Positions 24,547-36,375 of a DNA stretch of 64,000 nucleotides are shown in pieces. The notes beneath the pieces were generated by a model that saw only the letters and a list, made by a program, of their open reading frames with translations, was not told the origin of the DNA and searched no databases. The stretch is taken from NCBI GenBank assembly GCA_948567375.1, contig OX419759.1, forward strand, positions 35,565,493 through 35,629,492. The letters run 5' to 3'. Positions within the stretch are counted from its first letter, which is position 1, and each line of letters starts with the position of its first letter. Origin of the DNA: Lunularia cruciata (taxonomy: Eukaryota > Streptophyta > Marchantiopsida > Lunulariales > Lunulariaceae). The translations under genes were made by a program, and so were the position numbers.

Positions 24547-25227
24547 TGTAACACCCATTTGTGCATGTGTGTGGTATTGTGATATTTAGCTTGGTATTAC
24601 AAGTACTTTAGAGATATTATTTATATAGAGATAAAGGATGGTTCTACATTAGCTAGAGTTAGTCATAGCTAAGATAGAGGGGACCTTACTTTAGAGGAGG
24701 TGGAAAAGATGAGCACCACTATTTTGGATTCTAGTGTGTTGACTTGATATTATTCCTAGGTGTTTGGCTTTGAGGAAAGAGTTGAGAACTCTTGGGCCCG
24801 CAAGCCTTTTTGTTTTAGATTCTTTTATGGTCCAAGGATAGCCCATGTGAAGGAATCCTTGACTTAGTGGTTAGGTCAAGATAAGATCATATGCTAGTGG
24901 AATATGCCCATGTGAATGGATATTCCTTTCTACTTTTTGACTTGACTTGACTTTTAGTCTAGTAACTTTAGTTACTACGGTAATTAGTAACTTTGGTGCG
25001 TAACTATTTCAAAAGTATATAAATAGGGGGTGAGGAGGTACTCATCATCCTTTCATTTGCAACTATCTCTCTCTCATTGAGTTATGTAGTGAGCAATGTC
25101 TTGAGTCTTGGAGTGTTAGCCTTGGAGAAGTATGATGGAGTTGGGGTTCCTTGCTTTCTTAGTCCATGGTGTGCTACCATAATAGCCATCAGAAGTTCAT
25201 CTTGAGTGAGAGATAGGCCGGTTCACA
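24547..25227 (+). repeat. A1 3' LTR
   Basis: tgtaacaccc ... ggttcaca, 681 bp, preceded by the purine-rich ggaggtaaa. TATA box tatataaata at 25016-25025, followed by the transcript-start-like block ggtgaggaggtactcatc. Followed by atac (target duplication). Confidence 0.93.
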
Positions 25228-25231
25228 ATAC

Positions 25232-28200
25232 ACAGTGGGTTTACTTGGAGTGGTACTCGGTATCAGCTTGTATCTCAAGTCCCAGTGAGAGAGGAGATTG
25301 ACTCTGAGTTGGAGTTTGACACAGGAGTTGATCCAGTTGAGAGTGCACTTGTCGTGTCTGCACCGTTATTGTGGGAATGGATGAGATTTATGGGGCCTCC
25401 AAAGGCCCTATGCGTTACTCTGGTATAGTGGGCACCATTGAATTAGATGACTTCATCCAAGAGTTCAATAGTTGGTGTGATCTACAGTAGATGCGGAACC
25501 CGACTTTGTTCACACCCTTCATGGCATGGAAGGGTTTGTTTTAGCATTTGGAGGGTCCATCAATGGATGACTACCATGATTTTAGGAGAGCTCATTTGGA
25601 GGAGATTGAGTTATGGAGACAATATTGGTCTCCAAACTATATTTCTATCACTTCATGCTCAATTGCCAAGAGTAGATTGGCTGTACCCACGAGTTCTAGC
25701 TCAAGTAGTGTTGTTGGAGCTAGTAGAGGTTCCATTATAGGAGGTGGTGTGGTATCAAGGTTTCACCCCATGGTGGAGTTCTTCCAGTGTTTGAGGCAAA
25801 ACTACTAGGGAGTGCGGATTGAAAGTTGAGAAGCTTGCAGGAGTTCCAATGAAAGGCTTGAGAGAACCTACGCGAGGCATACACTCGCATGAGGTGGCTG
25901 ATCAGTTTCACTCAAGGAGTTACTGAGGCCCAAGCAGTCCAATTTTGGTATGGGATACTGGACAAGGAGAGTTGTAATGTAGAGTTTGTGATGTTATGTT
26001 GTTACAGGCTACTTTCCTTACTTTGGCAGTGGTCTTTGGTTTGGCTGAGCATATTGAGCTCCACATGGTGGAGTAGAGAGTGGTGACATCTGGATTTGGT
26101 AGGGAGACCTCATCCATGGCTGTGACTTCTTCTAGAGTGCAGAAGAGTGTACCATGCCCAATTGGTTTTCAAGGACAAGGTGGACAGCCCAAGTCCTATG
26201 GAGCGAGTGGAGGGCCTATTGTTGTTAGACCCTTACCTTCATTTTTTGGTCAGCAACAGCCAATGAGTAGTGGTGTTGCTTGTTGGACTTGTGGTGGACC
26301 TCACCATCAGAGAGAATGTACTTAGGGTAGTAGACCTGATACCTCGGGTGCCTCACAACTAGCACATAAGCAATGTGAGCATTGCCACAGATTTGGTCAC
26401 ACTAGTGACCAGTGCTTTGACCTACACCCGGAGTTACAAAGTGGTAGGGCCACTATAGCAGGTAGTAGAGGAGCTCCAGTTCATGCAGAATGTGGTGGTA
26501 GAGGATCTATAGCTTTTAGGAGTGCAATACCCGCCCTTACTTTTGATACAACTATGGCTACTCGAATTGAGCAATTGGAGCAAAGATTGGCTAGTATGGC
26601 CATTACTCAAAGGAGATTAGATTCGGGTGCTGAGGCTTCCACCTCATATGCTGGTGATAGAGATGCTTTGGACTTCATGTGTAGAGTAGCATAGGTGGAT
26701 GTATCTAAAGTAGTGACTAGGAGTGCAATACATGCTCCAAAGATAGAGGAGCATCAATGGAGTTGGAGCCACAGAGAGGAGAGGTTGGGAGATAGGTCAA
26801 ACTCCCCCAGTCTTTCACACTATCTGAGGCATTGCAGATGACATCCATGGTTCCTAGACATCCGGTGCAGGTGTGGTTGGTGGTGATGGAATACGTGATA
26901 GACTACTTGGTACTCAGCCACCTACTATTACACAAACTGAGTCTAGCATGATGTTGGGGGTAGCTCAATTGACTATGCGGTGCCTTTTTTTCAGCCAATG
27001 ACATGTTTACATTGGGAGTTGACCCAACCCCAATGTTCCGGTTGGCTGCCACGCTTTGTGAGAGTAGGGATGATACGGTTTGTACTACTAGAGCAGATGT
27101 GTTTGATAGTGGAGCTGACTTGGTTGAGGAGCATGGGATCCGTTCAGCAACCAATGGTTTATGGCAAGCAGTAGCGGCTAGACTGGAGGAGTTGCCAACT
27201 AGACCAACTTTTGAGAGAGTGTGGTTCACATCTGGCGTTGTCCTATTGGGTAACCAGAGGGGGATTTTCCGTTTGGTGGGACCTTTAAGGAAGGTCTATA
27301 CACCACAGCGAGTCTTGTTAGACTCTGGTGTGTAGCCTCTTATGTTGGAGAAGGATGCAATAGTCAGTCTGGAGTTACAGAAGACCGATGTGGAGAGGTG
27401 TCCATTTCAAATCCAGACATCTCTAGGTGGTGGTTTGACATAGTACATCACACGTGGGGAGCTTGTTGTCCAGGTTCAGCATGGTCTTCCGACTGATAGC
27501 TCAGTGGTGAGAGCTTAAGCTATTGCAACAATAGTTGAGTCTTGTGATGTGCTAGTTGGAGGAGCAGTGTTATACTCCATGGGTTTCAGTATTGACTATT
27601 GGGAGGAGACAACCTCCTATAGACCAGGTTGGTAGTCTGGTGAGGGACGGGTATGTAGCCTACTTGTACGCTTCAATAGTGGCAGTCTTGGCTCACTACA
27701 GTCTAGGACCATAGCAACATCAATTTTAGCTTTTAGTGGTGCAATTACTTGGCCTGGTGACTTGTCTGAGGGGAACGCCCATGCAAAGGATACTCTAGTA
27801 CTAGAAGAGATCACTCAGATTTGGAGTACAAGTGGGATTGTTCCATCCACCTTGGATGTTCCATTGTGGAGTTTAGAGGAGGCGTTATAGCAACATGCAG
27901 ATCAGTTAGTGCAATAGGCTTGGAGTGGAGCCTTTGTACCATCGGTAGATGAGTGTGAGGATGAGACTCCAGAGTCAATTACTTTGACACCTCTAGATAC
28001 CATACTCATTGCTTGGCAGTATCCTGTAGAGAAGATATGTCTATTGGAGTTGTTTGGTGGGATAAGCACCGGACTAGCTATGGTATTACAGGCGGGAATA
28101 CGAGTATAGAGGTACTTGTATGTAGAGAGAGATGAGACTGCTAGGCAAGTCTCTCTACATCATGTGGCACATTTGGCCTATCGGTATCCAGAGTTATTTT

Positions 28201-28552
28201 ACCAATATCAACAGTCAGAGGTTACCAAAAGACCCTACCAACAGATATTTCCTTACTGGGTGTGCATGATCTAGAGAGACATGGGCCTATTCACTTGGTG
28301 ATTTCTGGATGGCCATGTCAAGGACATACATGTGTTGGCTGAGGTTTGGGTCTCCAGATCCTCATCTGGTGTGTTTAGGGAGATGTTATGGATACTACGA
28401 CTTCTTTAGGTTCATCAATTCATTTCTCCAACTTACCTTTTGGAGAACGTTCCTTTGATGGGTGATTCTCGCACCAGAGTGGTGGTAAGTACACATCAGG
28501 TCCATTCTTGGATGGAACCTATTGTATTGTTAGATGCAACCATAGTGGGATT
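25232..28552 (+). pseudogene. B0 Gag-protease-methyltransferase (first part)
   Basis: Gag with knuckles CWTCGGPHHQREC (about 26284) and CEHCHRFGHTSDQC. Protease VLLDSG near 27313-27330, then TAG at 27441-27443 in the same place as in B2. The methyltransferase begins at LLELFGGIS (about 28040) with YVERDE, then ISGWPCQG with an intact catalytic Cys at 28316-28318 and Gln retained, then LLENVPLMGDS (about 28436-28468), and is cut by A2 between motifs VI and VIII. Many stops and indels. This shows the methyltransferase belongs to family B as a lineage, not to one copy. Confidence 0.82.
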
Positions 28553-29244
28553 TGTAACACCCATTTGTGCATGTGTGTGGTATTGTGATATTTAGCTTGG
28601 TATTATAAGTACTTAAGAAATATTATTTATATAGAGATAAAGGATGGTTCTATATTAGTCATGGTTAGCTAAAGTTAGTCATAGCTAAGATAGATGGGAC
28701 CTTACTTTAGAGGAAGTAGAAAAGATGAGCACCATTATTTTGGATTTTAGTGTGTTGACTTGGTATTATTCTTAGGTGTTTGGCTTTGAGGAAAGAGTTG
28801 AGAACTCTTGGGCCCGCAAGCCTTTTTGTTTTGGATTCTTCTTTAGTCCAAGGATAGCCCATGTGAAGGAATCCTTGACTTAGTGGTTGGGTCAAGATAA
28901 GACCACATGCTTAGGGGAATATGCCCATGTGAATGGATATTCCTTTCTACTTTTTGACTTTATTTGACTTTTAGTCTAGTAACTTGAGTTAATATGGTAA
29001 TTAGTAACTTTGGTACGTAACTATTTCACAAATATATAAACAAGGGGTGAGGAGGTACTCATCATCCTTTCATTTGCAACTATCTCTCTCTCATTGAGTT
29101 CTCTAGTGAGCAATGTCTTGAGTCTTGGAGTGTTAGCCTTGGAGGAGTATGATGGAGTTCGGATTCTTTGCCTTCTTAGTCCATGGTGCGCTACCATAAT
29201 AGCCATCAGAGGTTCATCCTGAGTGAGAGACAGGCCGGCTCACA
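28553..29244 (+). repeat. A2 5' LTR
   Basis: tgtaacaccc ... ccggctcaca. Carries an extra block ttagtcatggttagctaaag compared with A1. Confidence 0.95.
29033..29040 (+). promoter_or_regulatory. A2 LTR TATA box
   Basis: tatataaa, conserved at the matching position in all family A LTRs (for example 36160-36167 and 25016-25023). It is followed about 10-30 bp on by ggggtgaggaggtactcatc, the likely RNA start area. Confidence 0.65.
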
Positions 29245-29248
29245 TTTT

Positions 29249-29267
29249 TGGTTCTGTTGCCGGGACC
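29249..29267 (+). promoter_or_regulatory. A2 primer binding site (tRNA-Asp type)
   Basis: tggttctgttgccgggacc, four bases past the LTR. A good match to the plant tRNA-Asp complement, apart from the cg-to-tt change after tgg. Confidence 0.75.
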
Positions 29268-30103
29268 TCTCTAGAAGGCAAGATAATGTTCCGCGTCCAA
29301 TTCTACATTAGGCAAAAGGAGGCTATGAGAGCTCACTTGGAGAGAACATTAGGAGAGGAAAGGGCTGAACTTATGTTAGAGAACCAAGATCCATTTGTAT
29401 ACCCTATAGTTCATTATGATGTCTTTGAGGTGATTTTGTATATCTTGTACACATGAGAGGAATTGGAGAGATTGTGTGAGGTGGATTGCAGATTTTGGGG
29501 ATTAAGGTGATTTTGGGCAAAATCTCAAGTTTGAAATCTGGACTTGAGATTTCTACACATGATAGCTTGGGTTATCTATCAGTTAGCACACTTGAAATTA
29601 TTGTGAGAACTTCTATGCGCATTGGGCTAGAATTTTTGAAAGTTGATAGGGTAAAGTGCTCTCGCAACTGCATGCTCTCTGGAAAATTGTACAGAGTCTG
29701 CTATTTCTTCAATTTTCAGTGAATTGTCCTAAAAATTTCCAAGAAAATTCAGTGCATTGAATCCTACCTGTTGCCACAAAAATTAGAGACAGATCGTTCT
29801 TGCGCAGGGAGAAATGAGTTTTTGAACTGAGGGGGGTGGTTTTCAGACCAAATCTGAAATATGGGTGCTGAATAGAAAGGTGTCTAGGCCAAATGGCTTG
29901 ATGAAAAGATCTGAAATTTTGCAAGGAGGGACGCCCTGGAGTTGTGATCAAGTGTGCAAAATTTCAGAGCACTATGACATAGTGGTTGGGAGATTTGAGT
30001 GACATTGTGAGGAAGGGTCCATTCTGCAGAGTGGAGATCTCATGCATGAGAAGTTTGAGATCAACAAAAAGCATGTTTGAGTGTTTAGATTCATTTTGGG
30101 AAC
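29268..30103 (+). other. A2 leader
   Basis: About 840 bp without a convincing gene between the primer site and ORF0. The short frame 29223-29456 overlaps the primer site and is also open in A3 (38039-38272), but I see no domain in it. The stretch is well conserved with A3 and presumably holds packaging signals. Confidence 0.5.
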
Positions 30104-30529
30104 ATGGAGGGTCATCAAGAGTGGAAATTGAGATTATGCAAGGTTCCCCAAGGGTTTGAGGTGATTGTAGGGGTGGATTTGAGGAAAAGAGAGTTTACAA
30201 TAGAATTTGAAGAGAGTATTGAGAGGATCCAAAAACCTACACCACTTGGAGGAAAGAGTGAGTCTAAGTGCTTTTTATGTGGAGAGAAGGAACATAAGGC
30301 AAGTTCATGTCCATTGACCTTTGAGAGCAAGAGATTGAGGGAAAGGAGAGGCTTACTTGACTTGGGTTTGCATGTTGGACCTTCTTCACCAAGATTGGGA
30401 GGGAGAAGATCTAAGACCAAGGAGTTATGTGAGGTTTGTGGAGTTGAAGGACATCCAAAAGGACATGAGTGTAGTGGAGTAAAAGCACTTTTGGAAAACT
30501 TTCGTGAAGGATCTTGGAGAGAGTCTTAG
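30104..30529 (+). CDS. ORF0: 141-residue protein with two zinc knuckles
   Basis: Starts at an ATG in good context and is intact in this copy. The N-terminal ~55 residues are mixed alpha/beta-like (KVPQGFEVIVGVDLRKREFT). Knuckle 1 is CFLCGEKEHKASSC (CX2CX4HX4C, about residues 56-69). Knuckle 2 is CEVCGVEGHPKGHEC (CX2CX4HX5C, about residues 108-122). A basic linker (RLRERRG, GGRRSKTKE) joins them. It lies upstream of gag in a different position from the Gag knuckle at about 31660. Equivalents occur in A1, A3 and A4, each broken or decayed. Function unknown; nucleic-acid binding is an inference from the knuckles. Confidence 0.7.
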   Translation: MEGHQEWKLRLCKVPQGFEVIVGVDLRKREFTIEFEESIERIQKPTPLGGKSESKCFLCGEKEHKASSCPLTFESKRLRERRGLLDLGLHVGPSSPRLGGRRSKTKELCEVCGVEGHPKGHECSGVKALLENFREGSWRES

Positions 30530-30812
30530 TACAGCTACAGAAATACTACCACCTTCATCAGCTAGTTCTCAAGATTAGTGATGGAGATAATCTTTCAACT
30601 TATGGATAAACTATCCATGAGAGTTAGATTAATATGCACTCTAGGATTTGATGTTGCTATAGAAATCTTGGAGTAACCTGAACCTTTTGTGTTCCCTAGA
30701 GTGGATTATTCTCAGATGGTGTTAGTCATGTACATACTCTATTAGTAATAGAGTGAGACTAAAAAAAGAGAAAAAAAAATTTAAGAGAAAAGAAAGAGAG
30801 TGAGGGGTTAAG
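30530..30812 (+). other. A2 spacer between ORF0 and gag
   Basis: 283 bp with no ORF. It contains a conserved ttgtgttccctagagtgg block and an A/G-rich tract (30761-30800) just before the gag ATG. Confidence 0.5.
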
Positions 30813-31730
30813 ATGGGGAAACTTCTAGTTTTCTTTGGCAAGGATGGAGAAGATGTAGAGGCCTTTGTGAAAGACTTTAAGAGAGCTTGCATAGGAAACA
30901 ATGAGAGGAGGAAGAATGAGTGGGCTTCATTATTACCAGATTTCTTTGAAGATGCAGCACTTACATGGTATGAGTCAGAATGCCAAAAGAGAGAGAGGAG
31001 AGAGGGGGAAGAGGAGTCTTGGGAGACTTTGACTTCAGCACTCATTGAGAACTTTCTTCCTGATGAGAGTTATGAGAGATTGATGAGTGAGGTTACATTT
31101 CTCAAGCAAGGAGATGGAGAGAAAGTGAGAGTCTTTGTAGAAAGAGTGGAAAAGTGGGGGTCCAGATTTTGCATAGTGTTGAGGAAGGGTGGGGATGATG
31201 TGGAGACTACAATGATTGGCATAGGGGCCATGCTCACCAAGAATTTTGTGGGAGGGTTGAGACCACAAATTAGAAGCAAGGTGAGATATGAGAAACCTTC
31301 TTCCAAGGTTGAAGCTATCAAGATTGCAATTCGTATGGAGGAGAGTTTGGAAGGGGATGAGAGTGATTTGGTGGTGAAGGAGGTTGTGCATCCTCCTCAA
31401 GGCTACAAGTATGGTGGAACTTCTGATACTTTGGTGCCAAGGGTTGCACCAGAAGTAGTAGTTGCTCCAGTTCTTGTACCTCCACCAAAAGATCCACTCC
31501 AAACCATCACAGAACAACTTGCGGATCTCAAGATCAATGTGGTGCAACTATGGGAGAAGAGAGAGGTGGATCAAAATGTAGGGAGAGGGCCTAGGAGTTA
31601 TGGAAACTATCCATATAGAGGAGGCCAACCAGCCAACAATTTCAATGATAGAAATTGTTTTGGTTGTGGAGGAAGAGGCCATACAAAGGAATTGCCCAAA
31701 TTCCACTTACCATGGAGGAAGGGGTTATGA
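30813..31730 (+). pseudogene. gag: A2 Gag
   Basis: ATG at 30813. Gag core with SLLPDFFEDAALTWYE (residues about 41-56), ENFLPDESYERLMSEVTFLK, and GGLRPQIRSKVRYEKPSS; acidic and Pro-rich linker; knuckle CFGCGGRGH (about 31660-31686). A 2-bp deletion at about 31685 (A3 has catatcc where A2 has catac) shifts the frame inside the knuckle, so the ORF runs out at 31730. In A1 the frame continues into protease, so Gag-Pol was one ORF. Confidence 0.85.
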
Positions 31731-32328
31731 GGGAGCCAATAGAGGGAAAGAGGGAGGAAGTTAAACCCAAGTGGCTCCTAATCCCAACAAAGGTAAGGGG
31801 ATAGCATCCATAGATGTGGTTGAGAGCAAGTATGAGAAGGGAGAGTGCACAAACTCCAAGGGTCTTAATTTGGAGCTTTTGGCACAAGAGAAGAAGAGAG
31901 CTCGTTTTGTAGAGGATATTCACTCTTCTCAAGGATTTACTTCAAGCAAGGATACTCCTATGTCTACTAGGAGCACTCGCACCTCAACACCATCAACAAC
32001 AAAGACTCCAAGGAAGAAGTTGGGGATGGAGGACTTCTTGATCTCAAAGAAACAATGGAACTACAATGTGTTGTAGGATGTTGGTAGTCACAAGGCTAAC
32101 ATCATAGTGGGCCAATTAATTGCTTTGAACCCTACCTTGAGAAAGGAGCTTAGAGGTGGTTTGAGTTCTACAAGGAGCAAGAAGAAGAAGAAGGCAAAAT
32201 TTCCAATATCAATGGGGGTGGTGGATGCCAAGCCAGCACCATAGGAGGCTTATGAATATGCCTCCAAGATTGATGTGAGAGTGAATGGTCACAACATCAA
32301 GGATGCATTGGTTGATGGATGATCAGCA
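31731..32328 (+). pseudogene. pol: A2 Gag-protease linker and protease start
   Basis: Continues the polyprotein in the shifted frame: basic linker (KTPRKKLGMEDFLISKKQWN), then the protease beginning KIDVRVNGHNIKDALVDG (about 32265-32320). The active site VDG-S has a stop (TGA 32321-32323) directly after Asp-Gly. Other stops: TAA 31762-31764, TAG 32074-32076 and TAG 32242-32244. All sit where A1 or A3 has a sense codon. Confidence 0.8.
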
Positions 32329-35300
32329 GTGAATGCCATGTCAGAAAGGTTGATGAAGAAGTTGGGTATGATACCCTCAAGACCTTCAACATTTGTGGTG
32401 AGCATGGCAAACAAGCAACAAGTTCGACCAATAGGGGTGATGGATAAGGTGGTAGTTTCAGTTATGGGAGTTCAAAATCTCATGACTTTCCAAGTCTTGA
32501 AGGATTCAAGCTATGACTTACTTCTTGGGAGGCCATGGTTGAGAGCAACATGCACAACTGATCGATGGCACAAAGGGCACTTGAGGATTGGGCCATCAAA
32601 CCATAGAGTCACTGTTCCTATAACTAACACCACCAACACTTCACATTCAGATACCCCATCTTCTGATTATTGGGAATCAGATTCTGAAGAAGGAGCTTCA
32701 GGTGTGGACACAAGCATGGAAGAGGAGACTTCCACAGAGGAGGATGAATCTGATTCAGATGTGTATCCTTTGTGTGCTATGGACTTTGCACCTAAACCAG
32801 AGGTTTTGAAGAACCCAGATAAATCACCATTGACACTTGAGGAGGTAGAGAGAAGGTTATCTACCCCCAAGTATGGTCCAAATGTTACCAAGGAGGAGAA
32901 GGTGAGATTTGAGGAGATTTTCTGCAAGTTCATCCATGTGTTTGCTTTTAGTTACAAGGATTTGAAGGAAGTCACCTTGGAGGAGCACAAGATAGAGGTG
33001 GAGTCACATGCAAGACCAATCCGCCAAAAGCAACGTCGCATTAGCCCACCAATATCTTTGGTTGTGAAGGAGGAGATTGATAAGCTCAAGGAGGCTAGAT
33101 TTATCTTTGAGGTGGAGAATTCAAAATGGGTGTCTCCAATTGTCATTGTGAAGAAAAAGAATGGCAAGCTTTGGGTATGTGTGGATTACAAGAAGCTAAA
33201 TGCTGTTACCAAGAAGGACTACTACCCATTGCCATTCATTGATGAGATCTTGGAGGAGGTTGCAGGTCATGAGAGGTACAATTTTGGAGATGGTTATAGT
33301 GGATATAACCAAACCAAGATTGCACCAGAGCATCAACAACTCACAACGTTCACTACACCTTGGGGAACTTACGCTTTCAAGGTCATGCCTTTTGGGCTTT
33401 GCAATGCTCCAGCCACATTCCAACGGTTCATGAACAAGGTATTTGAACCTTTCATTGGGAAATTTGTGAGAGATTTCATTGATGACTTTTGTGTCTATGG
33501 GAGCAAGGAGGATCACTTTGAGCACCTAATCAAAGTCTTGCAACGCTTGGATGAGGCAAATGCATCACTCAACCCAGAGAAGTGCATTTTTGGATGTGAA
33601 GAAGGTCTACTTTTAGGGCACATCATCTCCAAGGATGGAATAGCAATTGATCTTGAGAAGGTGAGGAAAATCTCACACCTTCCATTCCTTTCAAGCTTGA
33701 CAAAGTTACGCCAATTCTTGGGGATGGTTGGGTACTTTAGGAGGTTCATCTTCTCATTTTCCAACAAGGCTTATGCATTGACCATCTACATGAAGAAGGG
33801 TGTAGATTACATGGTGATTTTGGAAGACAAGGAGGCTCTCAAAGCTTTTGAGGAGCTCATGCAATCCCTTGTTGTAGCTCCAATTCTTGCTAAACCAGAT
33901 TGGAGTAAACCTTTCATCCTTTACACTGATGCTTCTAATCTAGCTATAGGATGCACTCTTAGTCAATTAGACCAAGATGGGCATGATCATCCAATAGCTT
34001 ATGCTAGTAGGCAAATGGTTTCAGCAGAGAAGAACTACTCTGTCACTAAGAGAGAAGGGTTGGCAGTGATCTTTGGTCTCAAGAAGTTTAGACACTACTT
34101 GATTGGAGGGAAAGCCACCATTGTCACGGATCACAAGGCTTTGAAGTACATCTTCAACAAGCCTAATGTTGAAGGGAGACTAGCAAGGTGGATGATACTC
34201 TTGTCTGAGTATGACTACACCATTGAAGATAGGCCAGGAAAGAAACATGCAAATATTTATTTATTATCTAGAGCCTATGATCATGATGGAGATGAGCCAG
34301 TGGATGATTCCTTCCCGGATGAGGAGCTCATGACAATCTCAGTCACTCAAGAGATTCCAATGGAGTACAAGGAGATTGTGGATTTTGTGACAAGAGGTAA
34401 CTATCCAGAAGGGATGCATGCTAGGGAGAGGAAGGCCCTTGCAGCAAGATCTAGACCTTACACAATGGTGGAGGATATTCTTTTTCACCAAGGAGCAGAT
34501 GGTCTACTTCAAAGAGCAGTGGGTAAGGAAGAGTCTATCCTACTCATAAAGGAGTTTCATGAAGGTTTAGTATGTGGAGGACACTTTGCAAGAAAGGTGA
34601 CTGCTTTCAAGATTCTAGATGCAGGTTACCATTGGAGAGGGATTTTCAAGGATTGTCTTGATTATTGCAAAACTTGTCATGTTTGTCAAGCTTTTGCTAG
34701 AAAGTCTACATCCACTCCACCACTTAGATCAATTCCATTGCTAGGACCTTTTGAGAAGTGGGGAATTGATTTTGTAGGTCCTCTCAATAGAACCCCAAGG
34801 AACAATTGGTACATTGTGGTAGTTACTGATTACCTTACCAAGTGGGTTGAGGCTAGACCATTGAGGGACAAGAATGAAGATGAAGTGGGTAGATTTCTTT
34901 ATGAACGCATTATCACTAGGTTTGGATGCCCTTTGGAGTTGGTTTTTGATAGAGGAGGAGAGTTTACAAGAAGCATTACTACAGCCATGCTACGACATTT
35001 CTCTATCATACATAGAGTAACTACATCCTATAAGCCAAATTCCAATGGCTTGGCAGAGAGAACCAATCAGACCTTGTGCATGATGTTGGCCAAAGATGCA
35101 GAAATGGAGGGGGCTAAACATCATTGGGACAAGAGGATTCATGCAGTTTTGTGGGAGTATAGGACAACCATGAAAACTTCCATTGGATATTCTCCATTTC
35201 AATTGGTGTATGGTATTGAGTCTACCTTACTTTTTCACTTTGATCTTCCTACCTTCCAAAGCATTCATAGGAGATTGAAGAAAGCACAAGGAGGTGATGC

Positions 35301-35364
35301 AGAGAAGTCAAGGAAAGATCAACTCATGGAGTTGGAAGAGGCAAGACCAGTTGCTATGGTTTGA
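32329..35364 (+). pseudogene. pol: A2 Pol: protease-RT-RNase H-integrase, 1011 uninterrupted codons
   Basis: Longest open frame in the window. Protease C-terminal half (YDLLLGRPWLRAT, about 32512-32550), acidic linker, RT (WVSPIVIVKKKNGKLWVCVD, KVMPFGLCNAPATFQRFMNK, catalytic FIDDFCVYG at about 33475-33501), RNase H (LYTDASNLAIG, KREGLAVIFG, VTDHKALKYIF; the last acidic site reads ANIY where A3 has ANAD), integrase zinc finger HEG..GGH ... CKTCHVC, core GIDFVGPL, FDRGGEF, NGLAERTNQT. No chromodomain. The nominal first codon is GTG and not a real start; the frame opens after a stop in the protease. TGA 35362-35364 (CGA in A1 and A3) closes it 89 codons early. Confidence 0.92.
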
Positions 35365-35634
35365 GTGGAGCAAGCCCAAAGGAAACAAAAGGAGAGCTAT
35401 GACAAGAGGCAAGGCAAGAAGAAGGTGGAGCCTTTCAAAGAAGGTGATTGGGTAATGTTGTTTGATTCTATTCGATTCAATAGAGTGCAAAAGAAGTTTT
35501 TGCCTAAGTACTTTGGACCTTTCATAGTGGAGAAGGTGTGGGGAAATTACACCTATGATCTCAAGGGGTTGGGAGGAAGACACTTTGATAGGATTAACCA
35601 TGATAAGTTGAACATGTACCATAGAAGGTAGAGA
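35365..35634 (+). pseudogene. pol: A2 integrase C-terminal tail
   Basis: Same frame beyond the TGA. Basic region (KRQGKKKVEPFKEGDWVMLF) and the GPFIVEKVWGNYTYDL segment of the integrase SH3-like end. Natural stop TAG at 35629-35631. Confidence 0.85.
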
Positions 35635-35665
35635 GACCTTCACTTTGAGGACAAAGTGAAAACTT

Positions 35666-35679
35666 AGTCCGGGGGTAAA
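35666..35679 (+). promoter_or_regulatory. A2 polypurine tract
   Basis: tagtccgggggtaaa ends exactly at the 3' LTR; gggggtaaa is the likely plus-strand primer. Conserved in A1 and A3. Confidence 0.65.
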
Positions 35680-36371
35680 TGTAACACCCATTTGTGCATG
35701 TGTGCGGTATTGTGATATTTAGCTTGGTATTACAAGTACTTAAGAGATATTATTTATATAGAGATAAAGGATGGTTCTATATTAGTCATGGTTAGCTAAA
35801 GTTAGTCATAGCTAAGATAGATGGGACCTTACTTTAGAGGAAGTAGAAAGGATGAGCACCATTATTTTGGATTTTAGTGTGTTGACTTGGTATTATTCCT
35901 AGGTGTTTGGCTTTGAGGAAAGAGTTGAGAACTCTTGGGCCCGCAAGCCTTTTTGTTTTGGATTCTTCTTTAGTCCAAGAATAGCCCATGTGAAGGAATC
36001 CTTGACTTAGTGGTTGGGTCAAGATAAGACCACATGCTTAGGGGAATATGCTCATGTGAATGGATATTCCTTTCTACTTTTTGACTTTACTTGACTTTTA
36101 GTCTAGTAACTTGAGTTAATATAGTAATTAGTAACTTTGGTATGTAACTATTTCACAAGTATATAAACAAGGGGTGAGGAGGTACTCATCATCCTTTCAT
36201 TTGCAACTATCTCTCTCTCATTGAGTTCTCTAGTGAGCAATGTCTTGAGTCTTGGAGTGTTAGCCTTGGAGGAGTATGATGGAGTTCGGGTTCTTTGCCT
36301 TCTTAGTCCATGGTGCGCTACCATAATAGCCATTAGAGGTTCCTGTTGAGTGAGATACAGGCCGGCTCATA
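35680..36371 (+). repeat. A2 3' LTR
   Basis: 692 bp. Ends ctcata, one transition from ctcaca. TATA box at 36160-36167. Confidence 0.95.
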
Positions 36372-36375
36372 GATC

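Larger units (their letters stand above)
3430..25227 (+). mobile_element. A1: family A Ty3/gypsy retrotransposon carrying copia C and B1
   Basis: Delimited by 681-bp LTRs (3430-4110 and 24547-25227) and by the target duplication gtac/atac (3426-3429 and 25228-25231) in the B0 gag start. Internal order: primer site, ORF0, Gag, protease, [C insertion], RT, RNase H, integrase N-terminus, [B1 insertion], integrase C-terminus. LTR divergence is about 7 percent by eye over the first 240 bp. Numerous in-frame stops show it is dead. Confidence 0.9.
28553..36371 (+). mobile_element. A2: nearly intact family A Ty3/gypsy retrotransposon
   Basis: 7,819 bp, uninterrupted. 692-bp LTRs at both ends differ at about 18 positions by eye (about 2.6 percent, mostly transitions). 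Target duplication gatt/gatc (28549-28552, 36372-36375) inside the B0 methyltransferase gene. Inside are a primer site, ORF0, Gag-Pol and a polypurine tract. It is the best reference for family A here, but Gag-Pol has one 2-bp deletion and five stops. Confidence 0.95.

Noticed and set aside
31035-31547. Minus-strand frames of 120-170 codons opposite family A gag (also 39840-40259, 35308-35691)
   Set aside because: They mirror conserved gag-pol coding on the + strand and contain no recognisable domain.
31680-31690. Programmed frameshift between A2 Gag and Pol
   Set aside because: A1 and A3 keep a continuous frame across the knuckle; A2 has simply lost two bases.
35440-35631. Chromodomain at the family A integrase C-terminus
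   Set aside because: The tail is a GPF-type SH3-like region ending about 90 residues after the core; no chromodomain aromatic pattern.
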